This document shows positions 16,607 through 24,421 of a stretch of 33,181 bases of DNA, one piece after another. Below the pieces are notes generated by a model, which was not told the origin of the DNA, made no database searches, and was given only the letters and a program-made list of their open reading frames with translations. The stretch lies in contig CATNCS010000022.1 of the NCBI GenBank assembly GCA_950097245.1, forward strand, positions 1 to 33,181, given 5' to 3'. A program made the translations under genes and the position numbers. Numbering within the stretch: the stretch's first letter is position 1; each line of letters opens with the position of its first letter. This DNA comes from an uncultured Oscillospiraceae bacterium. Lineage in GTDB: Bacteria > Bacillota > Clostridia > Oscillospirales > Oscillospiraceae.

Positions 16607-17143
16607 ATGCCTGAACTGAAGGGGAGCAAAACCGAACAGAACCTGTGGACCGCCTTTGCCGGCGAGAGCCAGGCCCGGAACAAATACACCTACTACGCCG
16701 CCAAGGCCAAGCAGGAGGGCTTTGGCCAGATTGCCGACCTGTTTGAGGAGACCGCCAACAATGAGCGCGCCCACGCCAAGATCTGGTTCAATCTGCTCAA
16801 CGGCATCGGCACCACCGCCGAAAACCTGAAGGCCGCCGCCGAGGGGGAGAACTACGAGTGGACCGACATGTACGCCCAGATGGCCCAGGAGGCCCGGGAG
16901 GAGGGCTTCGACCAGATCGCATACCTCTTTGAGGAGGTGGGCAAGATCGAGAAGGAGCATGAGGAGCGCTACCGCAAGCTGCTGGCCAATGTGGAGGGCG
17001 GCCTGGTCTTCTCCCGGGACGGCGACATGATCTGGCAGTGCGCCAACTGCGGCCACATCCACGTAGGTCCCAAGGCGCCCGAGGTGTGCCCCGTCTGTGC
17101 CCATCCCCAGTCCTTCTTCCAGATCAAGGCGAATAATTATTGA
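16607..17143 (+). CDS. rbr: rubrerythrin
   Basis: 178 aa. A ferritin-like four-helix domain (residues 1-135) carries the diiron ligands in [29 protein letters not shown] and [14 protein letters not shown] rubredoxin-like C-terminal domain holds one iron through two Cys pairs (CANCG and CPVCAHP). In anaerobes rubrerythrin reduces hydrogen peroxide with electrons from rubredoxin or NADH enzymes. It is a single-gene unit with a perfect-consensus promoter and an AT-rich dyad that may respond to peroxide or iron. Confidence 0.96.
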   Translation: MPELKGSKTEQNLWTAFAGESQARNKYTYYAAKAKQEGFGQIADLFEETANNERAHAKIWFNLLNGIGTTAENLKAAAEGENYEWTDMYAQMAQEAREEGFDQIAYLFEEVGKIEKEHEERYRKLLANVEGGLVFSRDGDMIWQCANCGHIHVGPKAPEVCPVCAHPQSFFQIKANNY

Positions 17144-17152
17144 TTTTTTCTC

Positions 17153-17181
17153 TTGTCCCCTGAAAAAATTTGTGTTATGAT
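17153..17181 (+). promoter_or_regulatory. probable purF promoter
   Basis: TTGTCC (17153-17158), 17 bases, TATGAT (17176-17181). Confidence 0.55.
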
Positions 17182-17190
17182 AACGGTAAC

Positions 17191-17232
17191 AGACAATGGC
17201 GCCTGTAACAGGGCGGCGTTGTCTCTTTTTTT
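17191..17232 (+). terminator. terminator-like hairpin in the purF leader
   Basis: AGACAA...TTGTCT imperfect stem of about 15 bp (17191-17224), then C and seven T. It lies after the purF promoter and 14 bases before the purF ATG. It may attenuate purF, or end rubrerythrin transcripts, or both. Confidence 0.65.
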
Positions 17233-17245
17233 CGGGGGTATCGAC

Positions 17246-18631
17246 ATGGAACTGATTCAAACCGGCCTGCACGAGGAGTGCGGGGTCTTCGGCGTCTGCG
17301 ACCAATCGGGGGGCTGTGCCCAGACCGTCTACTACGGACTGTACGCCCTCCAGCACCGGGGCCAGGAGGCCTGCGGCATCGCCGCCATCAACAACAGGGA
17401 GCAGTCCTTCCACAAGGACGCGGGCCTGGTCAGCGAGGTATTTTCCAGAGACATTCTGGACCGGCTCAACGGCACCATGGCGGTGGGCCATGTCCGCTAC
17501 GCCACCACCGGGGCCGGGGGCCGGGAGAACGCCCAGCCCCTGACCATCAAATACGTAAAGGGCACCCTGGCGGTGGTCCATAACGGCAACCTGGTGGGCA
17601 TCGACGAGCTGCGCCGCTCCTTTGAATACAAGGGGGCCATCTTCCACACCACCAGCGACTCGGAGCTCATCGCCTATGCCGTCGCCCAGGAGCGGCTGCG
17701 GTGCGCCAGCGTGGAGGAGGCGGTGGTCCGGGCCGCGGCAAATCTGCGGGGGGCCTTCTCCCTGCTGGTCATGTCCCCCCAGAAGCTTATCGCCTGCCGG
17801 GACCCCTGGGGCTTCCGCCCCCTGTGCATGGGCCGCAAGGGGGAGGCGGTGATTTTCGCCTCCGAGTCCTGCGCCATCCAGGCGGTGGGGGGCACGGTGG
17901 AGCGGGAACTGGACCCCGGCGAGGTGGTGGTGGTCCAGGACGGGGAGGTCAGGTCGATCAGGGACAATTGCCGTGGGGACTCCCACATGTGTATCTTCGA
18001 GTACATCTACTTCGCCCGACCCGACTCGGTCATTGCCGGACAGTCGGTCCACCAGGCCCGGGTGAACGCCGGCCGTCTTCTGGCCCGCCAGGCCCCGGTG
18101 GAGGCGGACCTGGTGGTGGGCGTCCCCGACTCCGGGCTGGACGCCGCCCGGGGCTTCTCTTTGGAGAGCGGCATCCCCGGCGGCATGGGCTTTGTGAAAA
18201 ACCGCTATGTGGGCCGCACCTTTATTACGCCCGACCAGGAGAGCCGGGAACAGGCGGTGCGCATCAAGCTGTCCGCCCTGGCCAGCGAGGTGGCGGGCAA
18301 GCGGGTGGTCATGGTGGACGACTCCATTGTCCGGGGCACCACCTGCCGGCAGATCATCGGCCTGCTCCGGGAGGCGGGGGCCAGGGAGGTGCACATGCGG
18401 GTGTCCGCGCCCCCCTTCATCGCCCCCTGCTACTTTGGCACCGATATCCCCGACCGGGAGAAGCTGATTGCCTGCCACCGCTCTGTGGACGAGATCCGGG
18501 ATATGGCCGGGGCGGACAGCCTGGCCTATCTCTCCCTGGAGAATCTGCGCAGGCTGGCTCCTGACGCCCGGTGCGGCTTCTGCCAGGGCTGTTTTACCGG
18601 GAAATATCCTCTGGAAGAAATCTCCATTTGA
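17246..18631 (+). CDS. purF: amidophosphoribosyltransferase
   Basis: 461 aa. It makes 5-phosphoribosylamine from PRPP and glutamine, the first committed step of purine synthesis. The class II glutamine amidotransferase nucleophile is Cys 12 (HEECGVFGV), so an 11-residue propeptide must be removed. ALQHRGQEACGI and GHVRYATTG follow. The PRPP loop is VVMVDDSIVRGTT. Cys residues in CRGDSHMCIFE and CGFCQGCF indicate the Fe-S (Bacillus-type) form. I start at ATG 17246 behind GGGGG, since the longer frame runs through the leader hairpin. It is next to purA but each gene has its own promoter. Confidence 0.96.
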   Translation: MELIQTGLHEECGVFGVCDQSGGCAQTVYYGLYALQHRGQEACGIAAINNREQSFHKDAGLVSEVFSRDILDRLNGTMAVGHVRYATTGAGGRENAQPLTIKYVKGTLAVVHNGNLVGIDELRRSFEYKGAIFHTTSDSELIAYAVAQERLRCASVEEAVVRAAANLRGAFSLLVMSPQKLIACRDPWGFRPLCMGRKGEAVIFASESCAIQAVGGTVERELDPGEVVVVQDGEVRSIRDNCRGDSHMCIFEYIYFARPDSVIAGQSVHQARVNAGRLLARQAPVEADLVVGVPDSGLDAARGFSLESGIPGGMGFVKNRYVGRTFITPDQESREQAVRIKLSALASEVAGKRVVMVDDSIVRGTTCRQIIGLLREAGAREVHMRVSAPPFIAPCYFGTDIPDREKLIACHRSVDEIRDMAGADSLAYLSLENLRRLAPDARCGFCQGCFTGKYPLEEISI

Positions 18632-18633
18632 CG

Positions 18634-18661
18634 AAAACCGCCCCTCACAGGGCGGTTTTTC
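18634..18661 (+). terminator. terminator after purF
   Basis: AAAACCGCCC / GGGCGGTTTT, perfect 10-bp stem, then TC. Confidence 0.88.
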
Positions 18662-18675
18662 TATCTGATTTCCCC

Positions 18676-18704
18676 TTGCAACCCTCAGAAAAAAGGGGTA
18701 TAAT
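18676..18704 (+). promoter_or_regulatory. promoter of purA
   Basis: TTGCAA (18676-18681), 17 bases, TATAAT (18699-18704). Confidence 0.8.
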
Positions 18705-18777
18705 ACCCCCGTTGCGGGAGGACCGGAAAAGGCAGACCCTGACTTGGCTGCGAATCCCGGCCTCCGGAGGCAGCAAT

Positions 18778-20070
18778 ATGGTAAAAGCGATTGTAGGCGC
18801 CAACTGGGGCGACGAGGGCAAGGGCAAGGTCACAGATATGCTGGCCCAGCAGTCCGACGTGGTCATCCGCTTTCAGGGCGGGGCCAACGCCGGCCACACC
18901 ATCATCAACGACTATGGCCGGTTCGCCCTGCACACCCTCCCCTCGGGGGTCTTTTACCCCCATGTCACCAACGTCATCGGCAACGGCGTGGCTCTGGATA
19001 TTGCCAAGCTGGCGGACGAGCTGGAGCAGATTGAGGCCCAGGGGGTGCCTGAGCCCAGGCTGATCGTCTCTGACCGGGCCCAGCTGCTTATGCCCTACCA
19101 CATCCTCCAGGACACCTATGAGGAGGCCCGGCTGGGCGGACGGGCCTTCGGCTCCACCAAGAGCGGCATCGCCCCCTTCTACTCCGACAAGTACGCCAAG
19201 ACGGGCATCCAGGTGTGCGACCTCTTTGACGAGCCCCGGCTCCGGGAGCGGCTGGTCGCCGCAGTGGAGCTGAAAAACGTGCTGTTTGAGCACCTGTACC
19301 ACCAGCCTAAGGTGAGCGCGGACGAGATCATGGACCAGCTCCTTGCCCTGCGGGAGCGTATCCGGCCCTGGGTGGGGGACACGGTGTCCTTTGTCCACCG
19401 GGCCCTCAAAGAGGGCAAAACTATTCTGCTGGAGGGCCAGCTGGGCTCCATGAAGGACCCCGACCTGGGCATCTTCCCCATGACCACCTCCTCCCACACC
19501 CTGGCCGGCTACGGCTGTGTGGGGGCGTCGGTGCCCCCCACCGCGGTAGCGGATGTGATCTGCGTCACAAAAGCGTATTCCTCCTGCGTAGGGTCCAATA
19601 CCGAGCCCTTTGTCAGCGAAGTGACCGGCGAGGCGGGCGATGAGCTCCGCCGCCGGGGAGGCGACCACGGGGAGTTCGGCGCCACCACTGGCCGTCCCCG
19701 CCGGGTAGGCTGGTTCGACGCCGTGGCCACCAAATACGGCTGCATGGTCCAGGGGGCCACCCAGGTGGCGCTGACCTGCCTGGACGTGCTGGGCTACCTG
19801 GACGAGATTCCCGTGTGTACCGGATATGAGATTGACGGGACCGTCACCGATTCCTTCCCCACCACCCCCGCCCTGCTCCGGGCCAGGCCGGTGTTTACCA
19901 CCCTCCCCGGCTGGAGGTGCGACGTCCGGGGCTGCAGGGACTACGACGCCCTCCCCGCCAACGCAAAGGCCTATGTGGACTTCCTGGAGGCGCACATCGG
20001 CGCACCCATCACCATGGTGTCCACCGGCCCCAAGCGGGAGGAGATAACATACCGGACACCGAAGCTGTAA
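18778..20070 (+). CDS. purA: adenylosuccinate synthetase
   Basis: 430 aa. It joins IMP and aspartate with GTP to give adenylosuccinate, the first step from IMP to AMP. The N-terminal P-loop motif GANWGDEGKGK is at residues 6-16, and GGANAGHT, the IMP-site segment GSTKSGIAPFYSDKYAKTGI, and the late GRPRRVGWFDA motif are all in place. Length is normal. The start is ATG 18778 with GGAGG seven bases upstream; a longer frame from 18571 overlaps purF and its terminator and is rejected. Confidence 0.97.
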   Translation: MVKAIVGANWGDEGKGKVTDMLAQQSDVVIRFQGGANAGHTIINDYGRFALHTLPSGVFYPHVTNVIGNGVALDIAKLADELEQIEAQGVPEPRLIVSDRAQLLMPYHILQDTYEEARLGGRAFGSTKSGIAPFYSDKYAKTGIQVCDLFDEPRLRERLVAAVELKNVLFEHLYHQPKVSADEIMDQLLALRERIRPWVGDTVSFVHRALKEGKTILLEGQLGSMKDPDLGIFPMTTSSHTLAGYGCVGASVPPTAVADVICVTKAYSSCVGSNTEPFVSEVTGEAGDELRRRGGDHGEFGATTGRPRRVGWFDAVATKYGCMVQGATQVALTCLDVLGYLDEIPVCTGYEIDGTVTDSFPTTPALLRARPVFTTLPGWRCDVRGCRDYDALPANAKAYVDFLEAHIGAPITMVSTGPKREEITYRTPKL

Positions 20071-20080
20071 GAGCTTGCAG

Positions 20081-20148
20081 GGGGCGGCCTCCGCGCCGCC
20101 CCGTAAATTCCGTTTACCATGCGGGGCGGGACAGAGCCCGCCCCCTAC
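20081..20148. repeat. GC-rich intergenic hairpin repeats (GTAGGGG/CCCCTAC class)
   Basis: Hairpins GGGGCGGC / GCCGCCCC (20081-20102) and GGGGCGGG / CCCGCCCC (20123-20144), the second ending CCCCCTAC. A third small dyad, GTAAA-N5-TTTAC, lies between them. The same ends recur at 23281-23362. Confidence 0.65.
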
Positions 20149-20177
20149 AGACACACCACCCCAAAAAGGAGAACACC

Positions 20178-22043
20178 ATGAAAAAACTGCTATCCTCCCT
20201 GCTGGCCCTGTGCATGACCCTGTCCCTGGCCGTCCTGCCTGCCTCCGCCCTGGAGCTGGAGGACGCCAAAAAGCTGCTGGCGGTCCACTATGTGGACGGC
20301 GTCCCCCCCGAGGTGCTGGAGCTGGACTCCCTGGACGCCATTCTGGAGGCCATCGGCGACCCCTACACCTTCTACATGACTGCCGAGCAGTACCAGACCT
20401 TCAACCAGTCGGTGAACGGCCGGACGGTGGTGGGCATCGGCGCCACCGCAGAGACCGCCTATGAAAACGGCGGCTACCGGGTCATGTCCGTCCTGCCCGA
20501 CTCCCCCGCCCTGGAGGCGGGGATCCTCCCCGGCGACATCATCACCGCAGCCGACGGCGTGCCCATGTCCCCCGAGGTGGACCCCCGGGTGCCCATTACA
20601 GGGGAGGAGGGGACCCACCTCACCCTCACCGTCAACCGCAACGGCCAGGTCCTGGAGTTTGCCCTGGTCCGCCGGGCGGTAAATATCCCCATTGTCACCT
20701 ATGACCAGGTGGGCAACGCCGGCGTGATTGACTGCATCAGCTTTGGCTCCACCACCGCTCAGTCCATTCAGGAGGCCATCCGGGAGCTGGACGACGACAC
20801 CGCCGTGTGGATTGTGGACCTGCGCTCCAACCCCGGCGGCGACAGCGGCGCCACCGCCACCTCCGCCAGCCTGTTTACCGGCGACGGGATCATGCTCTAT
20901 TTCCGGAACGGGGCCGGACAGTATAACTACAGCTACACTATGCCCGGCTTCCCCCACATGACGGACAAGCCGGTGATTGTCCTCACCAGCGAGCACTCCG
21001 CCAGCGGCTCCGAGCTCTTCGCGGGGGATATCCGCACCTATAAGGCGGGCATCGCTCTGGGTCAGCGCTCCTTCGGCAAGGGCACCGCCCAGATCATTGT
21101 GGACGAGACCAACAGCACTGTGATGAAGGACGGCGAGGCCATGAAGATCACCGCCTACCGCTTCTTCTCCCCCGACGGGGCCACCAATCACATTGTGGGC
21201 GTGCTGCCCACCCTGCTCATCTCCCCGGACAACACCAGCGGAGCGGCCCTCCTGCTCACCAACCCCAAGCCCGCCCGGGCTGAGGGCTGGCTGAAGCTGG
21301 AGATTGCCGATCAGACCTTCTATCTCAACGCCAGGGAGGCCGTCAAGGAGGAGAACAGGGCCGCCTTTACCGAGCTGCTGGAGGCCCTGCCCCCCTCCGC
21401 CAGGCTGTATAAGGGAAGCATGACCCAGACCTGGACTGAGACCTCCGCCGCCGGGGTCGCCCGGGAGTATGGTCTGAGCTATCAGGCCCGCACCTTCTCT
21501 GACACGGCGGACAGCCCCTATGCCCGGGAGATTGACACCCTGTGCGCCTACCTCATCCTCAACAACGCCGACGGCACCTTCAGCCCTGCCCAGAACATCA
21601 CCCGCCGGGAATTTGCCGCCATGGTGTCCAATGCCCTGGACCTGCCCCTGCCCGACACGGCCCCCAGGTTCTCTGATATCACCGCCGGCCAGTCCCACGC
21701 CGGCGACATCGTGGCTATGACCGATATGGGCTTCCTCTCCGGCCGGGGAGACGGCACCTTCGGCCCCGACGACCCCATCACCTATCAGGAGATGGCCGCC
21801 TGCCTGTCCAGAGTGGCCGCCTGGACCAGCATGGACGGCTACGACCTGGACAACGCCGGCCTGCTCCCCGAGGAGCTGCTGGAGTACTACAGCTACGCCG
21901 ATTGGGCCCGGGTTCCCGCCCGCAATCTGGACGCCCTGGATGCCCTGATTCCCGGCCCCGCCCCCACCGACCCCGTCTCCCGGGAGCTGGCCGCCGCCAC
22001 CCTCTGCCGGCTGATGGAAAATATTCATCTGATTTGGGGCTGA
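20178..22043 (+). CDS. secreted S41 (C-terminal processing) peptidase with PDZ and SLH domains
   Basis: 621 aa, start at ATG 20178 (AAGGAG before it). Signal peptide 1-23 (SLAVLPASA). A PDZ domain lies at about 80-170 (YRVMSVLPDSPALEAGILPG). The S41 core at about 180-350 has the catalytic Ser 276 (middle Ser of SASGS) and Lys 301 (FGKGTAQ), exactly 25 residues apart as in Tsp/CtpA. A region of unknown fold follows at 350-450. Two or more SLH repeats fill about 470-620 (LILNNADGTFSPAQNITRRE, MGFLSGRGDGTFGPDDPITY). SLH domains bind cell-wall polymers, so the protease is likely held on the outer surface of the wall. The combination is less common than plain CtpA/B. Confidence 0.9.
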   Translation: MKKLLSSLLALCMTLSLAVLPASALELEDAKKLLAVHYVDGVPPEVLELDSLDAILEAIGDPYTFYMTAEQYQTFNQSVNGRTVVGIGATAETAYENGGYRVMSVLPDSPALEAGILPGDIITAADGVPMSPEVDPRVPITGEEGTHLTLTVNRNGQVLEFALVRRAVNIPIVTYDQVGNAGVIDCISFGSTTAQSIQEAIRELDDDTAVWIVDLRSNPGGDSGATATSASLFTGDGIMLYFRNGAGQYNYSYTMPGFPHMTDKPVIVLTSEHSASGSELFAGDIRTYKAGIALGQRSFGKGTAQIIVDETNSTVMKDGEAMKITAYRFFSPDGATNHIVGVLPTLLISPDNTSGAALLLTNPKPARAEGWLKLEIADQTFYLNAREAVKEENRAAFTELLEALPPSARLYKGSMTQTWTETSAAGVAREYGLSYQARTFSDTADSPYAREIDTLCAYLILNNADGTFSPAQNITRREFAAMVSNALDLPLPDTAPRFSDITAGQSHAGDIVAMTDMGFLSGRGDGTFGPDDPITYQEMAACLSRVAAWTSMDGYDLDNAGLLPEELLEYYSYADWARVPARNLDALDALIPGPAPTDPVSRELAAATLCRLMENIHLIWG

Positions 22044-22160
22044 CCTCATCAGTCTCGCTTCGCTCGACAGCTTCCCCTAAAGGGGAAGCCTTTAGGGTAC
22101 GTCCCCTCTGCCTTCCCCTTTAGGGGAAGGTGGCACGGCCACAGACCGTGACGGATGAGG
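22044..22160. repeat. dispersed repeat, two inverted copies (locus 1)
   Basis: Copy 22044-22093 (starting CCTCATCAGTCTCG) and copy 22111-22160 (ending GACGGATGAGG) are inverted relative to each other. Each has a TTCCCCTTTAGGGGAA palindrome at one end, a variable middle, and a GATGAGG end. Both recur at 27454-27605. Confidence 0.85.
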
Positions 22161-22202
22161 CCCCTTTTATAAACCAACAACCTATGAAAGGACCTGACAA
22201 AA

Positions 22203-23273
22203 TTGACCAAGATCGACATTATCTCCGGATTTTTAGGCGCCGGCAAGACCACCCTCATCAAGAAGCTGCTGGACGAGAGCTTCAAGGGCGAGAAGATCGT
22301 CCTGATCGAAAACGAGTTTGGCGAGATCGGCATCGACGGCGGCTTCCTCAAGGACGCCGGGGTGGAGATTACCGAGATGAACTCGGGCTGTATCTGCTGC
22401 TCCCTGGTGGGGGACTTCGGCGCCGCCCTGAAGCAGGTGCTGGCCGACTACGCCCCCGCCCGCATTGTGATTGAGCCCTCCGGAGTGGGCAAGCTGTCCG
22501 ACGTGGTGGCCGCCGTGGAGCGCGTCCAGGCGGAGGCCCCCGACCTGCACCTGAACAGCTTTGTCACCGTGGTGGACGCGGGCAAGGCCAAGGTGTATAT
22601 GAAAAACTTCGGCGAGTTCTTCAACGACCAGGTGGAGCACGCCTGCGCCATCATCCTGTCCCGCACCCAGAAGATTGACCAGCACAAGCTGGACGGAGCC
22701 GTCACCCTCCTGCGGGAGAAGAATCCCAAGGCCGCCATCCTCACCACCCCCTGGGACCAGCTCACCGGGGCCCAGATTCTCTCCGCCATGGAGGGGGGCC
22801 ACGACCTGGCCCACGAGCTGATGGAGGAGATCGAGCACGAGGACCACGACCACCACCACCATCATCACGACCATGAGCACGAACACCATCATGACCACGA
22901 CCATGAGCATGAGCACCACCACGAGCATGACCACGGCGACGCCTGCACCGCCTGCTGTGACGGCCACCATCACCACCACGACCACGACGCCGACGAGGTG
23001 TTCACCTCCTGGGGCCGGGAGACGGCCCGGAAATACAGCCGTGAGGACCTCCAGGAGGCTCTGTCCGCCCTGGCCATGACTGAGGATTACGGCTATGTCC
23101 TCCGGGCCAAGGGGATGGTCCCCTGTGAGGACGGGGACGTCTGGCTCCACTTCGACCTGACCCCTGAGGAGTTCGAGATTCGCGAGGGCGGGGCCGACTA
23201 CACCGGCCGGCTGTGCGTCATCGGCTCCGAGCTGAAGGAAGCGGAGCTGGAGAAGCTGTTTTTGCTGGTTTAG
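22203..23273 (+). CDS. CobW/P47K-family GTPase (metal chaperone type) with His-rich segment
   Basis: 356 aa, TTG start at 22203 (AAAGGA about ten bases upstream). The GTPase domain has Walker A GFLGAGKTT at residues 9-17, the family Cys motif GCICC at 62-66, EPSGVGKLSDV and a CobW C-terminal domain near the end (VWLHFDLTPEEFEI). A very His/Asp/Glu-rich segment of about 50 residues lies between (about 212-263), with CTACC inside it, typical of metal-binding loops in zinc or nickel chaperones. Family members deliver metals such as zinc or cobalt. The metal here is unknown. A second CobW-like gene follows. Confidence 0.92.
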   Translation: MTKIDIISGFLGAGKTTLIKKLLDESFKGEKIVLIENEFGEIGIDGGFLKDAGVEITEMNSGCICCSLVGDFGAALKQVLADYAPARIVIEPSGVGKLSDVVAAVERVQAEAPDLHLNSFVTVVDAGKAKVYMKNFGEFFNDQVEHACAIILSRTQKIDQHKLDGAVTLLREKNPKAAILTTPWDQLTGAQILSAMEGGHDLAHELMEEIEHEDHDHHHHHHDHEHEHHHDHDHEHEHHHEHDHGDACTACCDGHHHHHDHDADEVFTSWGRETARKYSREDLQEALSALAMTEDYGYVLRAKGMVPCEDGDVWLHFDLTPEEFEIREGGADYTGRLCVIGSELKEAELEKLFLLV

Positions 23274-23280
23274 ATTCTCC

Positions 23281-23362
23281 GTAGGGGCCGCCGCCCTCGG
23301 CGGCCCGCATTTTTCAGCCCCCATACCATTCTGAACGGGGCGCCGAAGGCGGCGCCCCCTAC
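23281..23362. repeat. GC-rich intergenic hairpin repeats between the two GTPase genes
   Basis: A hairpin opening GTAGGGGCCGCCG, and a second one (GGGGCGCC...GGCGCCCC) closing CCCCCTAC. The ends match those of 20123-20148. Confidence 0.65.
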
Positions 23363-23388
23363 AAAATCCCCCACAGAGGTGAAACAAC

Positions 23389-24336
23389 ATGCCCGATTCA
23401 CGAATCCCGCTCTATCTCATCACCGGCTTTCTGGACGCCGGCAAGACCACCCTGCTCACCGACACCCTGAACATGGACTACTTCAACGACGGCCAGCGCA
23501 CCGTCCTGCTCCTATGCGAGGACGGCGAGGAGGAATACGACCCGGAGTTTTTGTCCAAACGCAACTGCCGCCTCATCCCCATTGAGGACCAGGCGGGGCT
23601 GAACACCGAGTTCCTCAAGGAGGTGGACCGCCGCTACCAGCCCGAGCGGGTGCTGCTGGAGTTCAACGGCATGTGGCCGGTGGACGTGCTGCGCAAGTGC
23701 CGCCTGCCCAGGACCTGGGGGCTGTATCAGGCCATCCACGTGGTGGACGGCTCCACCTTTGAGATGTATCTGAACAACATGCAGTCCATGTTTATCGACA
23801 TGGTCACTGAGGCGGACATGGTCCTCTTCAACCGCTGCACCCCGGACATGCCCCTGGCCGGCTGGAAGCGGTCCGTCCGGGCGGTGAACCGGATGTGCGA
23901 GATCGTCTTTGAGGACGTCAACGGCGAGGAGCTGGAGGTGGAGGACATTCTCCCCTACTCCCTGGAGGACAAGCATCTCATTCTGGAGGACGCCGACTAC
24001 GGCATCTGGTATCTGGACATCCAGGAACACCCGGAGCGCTACGTGGGCAAGACCATCACCTACAAGGCCCAGGCCATGACCGGGATGAAGCTGCCCAAGG
24101 GGTCCTTTGTCCCCGGCCGCAACGCCATGACCTGCTGCGTGGAGGACATCCGCTTCTTCGGCTTCCTGTGCAAGTACGACAAAGCCCGCTCCCTGCGCAA
24201 GGGGGAGTGGATCACCGTCACCGCCGAGATCAGGTGGGAGCACGCCGACGTATACGAGGACGAGGGCGTGGTGCTCTACGCTCAGAGCGTGGAGAAGGCC
24301 GATCCCCCCAAGGACCCGCTGGTTTACTTCCGATAA
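23389..24336 (+). CDS. CobW-like GTPase fused to a YcgQ/DUF1980-like C-terminal domain
   Basis: 315 aa. Walker A GFLDAGKTT is at residues 13-21 and the GTPase fold continues through QAIHVVDGSTFEMYLNNMQS. The CxCC metal motif of CobW is absent. From about residue 205 the sequence resembles the DUF1980 (YcgQ, TIGR03943) C-terminal region: GKTITYKAQAMT, FVPGRNAMTCCVEDIRFFGF and a final VLYAQSVEKADPPKDPLVYF. Such proteins usually work with a YcgR-type permease; none is seen here. GAGGTG precedes ATG 23389. A role in metal handling with the previous gene is inference. Confidence 0.82.
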   Translation: MPDSRIPLYLITGFLDAGKTTLLTDTLNMDYFNDGQRTVLLLCEDGEEEYDPEFLSKRNCRLIPIEDQAGLNTEFLKEVDRRYQPERVLLEFNGMWPVDVLRKCRLPRTWGLYQAIHVVDGSTFEMYLNNMQSMFIDMVTEADMVLFNRCTPDMPLAGWKRSVRAVNRMCEIVFEDVNGEELEVEDILPYSLEDKHLILEDADYGIWYLDIQEHPERYVGKTITYKAQAMTGMKLPKGSFVPGRNAMTCCVEDIRFFGFLCKYDKARSLRKGEWITVTAEIRWEHADVYEDEGVVLYAQSVEKADPPKDPLVYFR

Positions 24337-24341
24337 GCAAG

Positions 24342-24367
24342 GCCCCCGCGCCGGTTGGCGCGGGGGC
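24342..24367 (+). terminator. terminator hairpin between convergent genes
   Basis: GCCCCCGCGCC-GGTT-GGCGCGGGGGC, perfect 11-bp stem; only a weak T-tract follows (TGCTTCCATTTT). Confidence 0.65.
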
Positions 24368-24421
24368 TGCTTCCATTTTGACGATATTTTACAAGCCAAA
24401 GGGAATAAAGTCTGCTACGAT

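Noticed and set aside
17159..17246. Purine riboswitch before purF
   Set aside because: The leader is too short for the aptamer and shows none of its conserved loop sequences.
16565..18478. 637-codon minus-strand ORF opposite rubrerythrin and purF
   Set aside because: Shadow ORF of GC-rich genes: composition is Gly/Ala/His/Val-rich without motifs, and it spans two real genes and their terminator.
18760..18775. GCCTCCGGAGGC palindrome at the purA ribosome site
   Set aside because: With a minimal loop only three or four pairs can form; probably chance in GC-rich DNA.
20190..22049. 619-codon minus-strand ORF opposite the S41 protease
   Set aside because: Shadow ORF; the plus strand has signal peptide, catalytic motifs and a ribosome site.
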